Assembly: GCF_019397265.1 (NCBI RefSeq)
Contig: NZ_CP068985.1
Span: 7,931,001 to 7,995,000 of the forward strand
Length of the DNA: 64,000 bases
Reading direction: 5' to 3'
DNA from: Nonomuraea coxensis DSM 45129
Lineage (GTDB): Bacteria > Actinomycetota > Actinomycetes > Streptosporangiales > Streptosporangiaceae
The notes beneath the pieces are model-generated. The model worked only from the letters and a program-made list of their open reading frames with translations, did no database searches and was not told the origin of the DNA. Each line of letters starts with the position of its first letter. Position 1 is the first letter of the stretch. Shown one piece after another: positions 63,616 through 64,000 of this stretch. Made by a program: the position numbers and the translations under genes.

Positions 63616-64000
63616 TCAGCCCGACCGGTCGGGGCCGGCGTGGACCGGCGTGATGCGCAGCAGGACGCGCCGCTCGCGGACCATGGCGGCGCGGTAGTCC
63701 TCCCAGTCGGGATGCTCGCCCGAGATGTCGCGGTAGTAGTCGACCAGCGGCTCCATGGCCTCGGGCAGGGAGATGACCTCGGCGGTGCCGTCGACCTGGA
63801 TCCACTGGCCGTAGAAGGCGCTCGTGAAGGCGCACAGCGACACGTTGGGGTCGTGCCGCACGTTGCGGGTCTTGAACGCCGTCTCGCGCGTGCTGACGAC
63901 GATGTACGGCCCCTGCACGCCGACCGTCACCGGCGACATCTGCGGGCGCCCATCGCGATGCCGGGTGAGCAGGACGGCGTTGTGATTGCCGCGGAGGAAG
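63616..64000 (-). CDS. PPOX-class (F420/FMN) oxidoreductase, 5' end outside the window
   Basis: The last 128 codons of a gene whose start lies beyond base 64000. The frame continues upstream of an internal ATG (63939) as ...RGNHNAVLLTRHRDGRPQ, a typical N-terminal strand of the pyridoxamine-5'-phosphate oxidase fold. Then come VGVQGPYIVVSTRETAFKTRNVRHDPNVSL, given in pieces, and a C-terminal RVLLRITPVHA. These enzymes reduce flavin or F420 with unknown substrates. The 63939 ATG should not be taken as the start. Confidence 0.8.
   Translation of the reverse strand, partial: FLRGNHNAVLLTRHRDGRPQMSPVTVGVQGPYIVVSTRETAFKTRNVRHDPNVSLCAFTSAFYGQWIQVDGTAEVISLPEAMEPLVDYYRDISGEHPDWEDYRAAMVRERRVLLRITPVHAGPDRSG

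Noticed and set aside
63616-63939. A complete 107-residue PPOX protein
   Set aside because: Conserved N-terminal residues continue in frame upstream of ATG 63939 to the end of the window.

Overview
The window is high-GC DNA (GTG starts, codon third positions mostly G/C, four-base ATGA/GTGA overlaps) from a filamentous actinobacterium. The protein set (AfsQ1/AfsQ2-like two-component pair, mycothiol amidase Mca, GTP-dependent PEP carboxykinase, PPOX/F420-type protein, TIGR04222 protein, several Ser/Thr kinases) suggests Streptosporangiales such as Nonomuraea or a relative. That placement is inference. I see no tRNA, rRNA, insertion sequence or CRISPR array.

Layout. 0.3-3 kb: two tandem Ser/Thr protein kinases, the second tail-anchored. 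3-5.7 kb: fumarase fumC converging on trpD, which carries a complete Trp-codon attenuator. 5.8-11.9 kb: a 3-hydroxybutyrate-type catabolic operon (SDR dehydrogenase, GAF-PucR regulator, MHS transporter, two alpha/beta hydrolases). 11.9-14.7 kb: glycosyltransferase and secreted lytic-transglycosylase-like protein. 14.8-17.5 kb: AfsQ1/AfsQ2-like system plus lipoprotein. 17.5-19.8 kb: PIN-PhoH ATPase and a short-chain cis-prenyltransferase. 19.9-23.6 kb: a five-gene minus-strand operon with a DUF692 iron oxidase, a TIGR04222 membrane protein ending in a Gly/Cys tail, a small partner, a CrtC/AttH-like protein and an unknown. 23.7-33.5 kb: pckG with DasR-like sites, a ribbon-helix-helix-like protein, NlpC/P60 peptidase, greA, DUF4307 protein, mca and neighbours, and a YyaL-type thioredoxin-domain protein. 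33.5-50.2 kb: class A PBP, AsnC regulator divergent from hpd, M1 peptidase lipoprotein, ECF sigma factor with a membrane partner, ROK kinase, FIST protein, a MoxR/VWA pair around a secreted unknown, acetyltransferase, epoxide hydrolase and small membrane proteins. 50.3-64 kb: metB, orphan histidine kinase, lasso-peptide cluster, cystathionine beta-synthase, SGNH hydrolase, lipoprotein, thiolase and a partial PPOX protein.

The most notable system is the lasso-peptide locus at 52.8-58.3 kb: regulator, 46-residue precursor (predicted core GSARHDTADKKKYYN, ring Gly1-Asp9), cyclase, RRE protein, B2 protease and a PIMT-family methyltransferase. An in-ring Asp6-Thr7 next to a PIMT homologue predicts an aspartimide-bearing lasso peptide. 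The cyclase gene has a -1 frame break at 56058, and no dedicated exporter is present. The locus sits between metB and cbs, inside a gene order that, from memory, parallels M. tuberculosis Rv1074c-Rv1098c. This suggests insertion into a conserved backbone.

The second notable system is the DUF692/TIGR04222 operon. By analogy with methanobactin, bufferin and thiaglutamate biosynthesis it could be a Cys-modifying, RiPP-like system whose substrate is the tail of a membrane protein.
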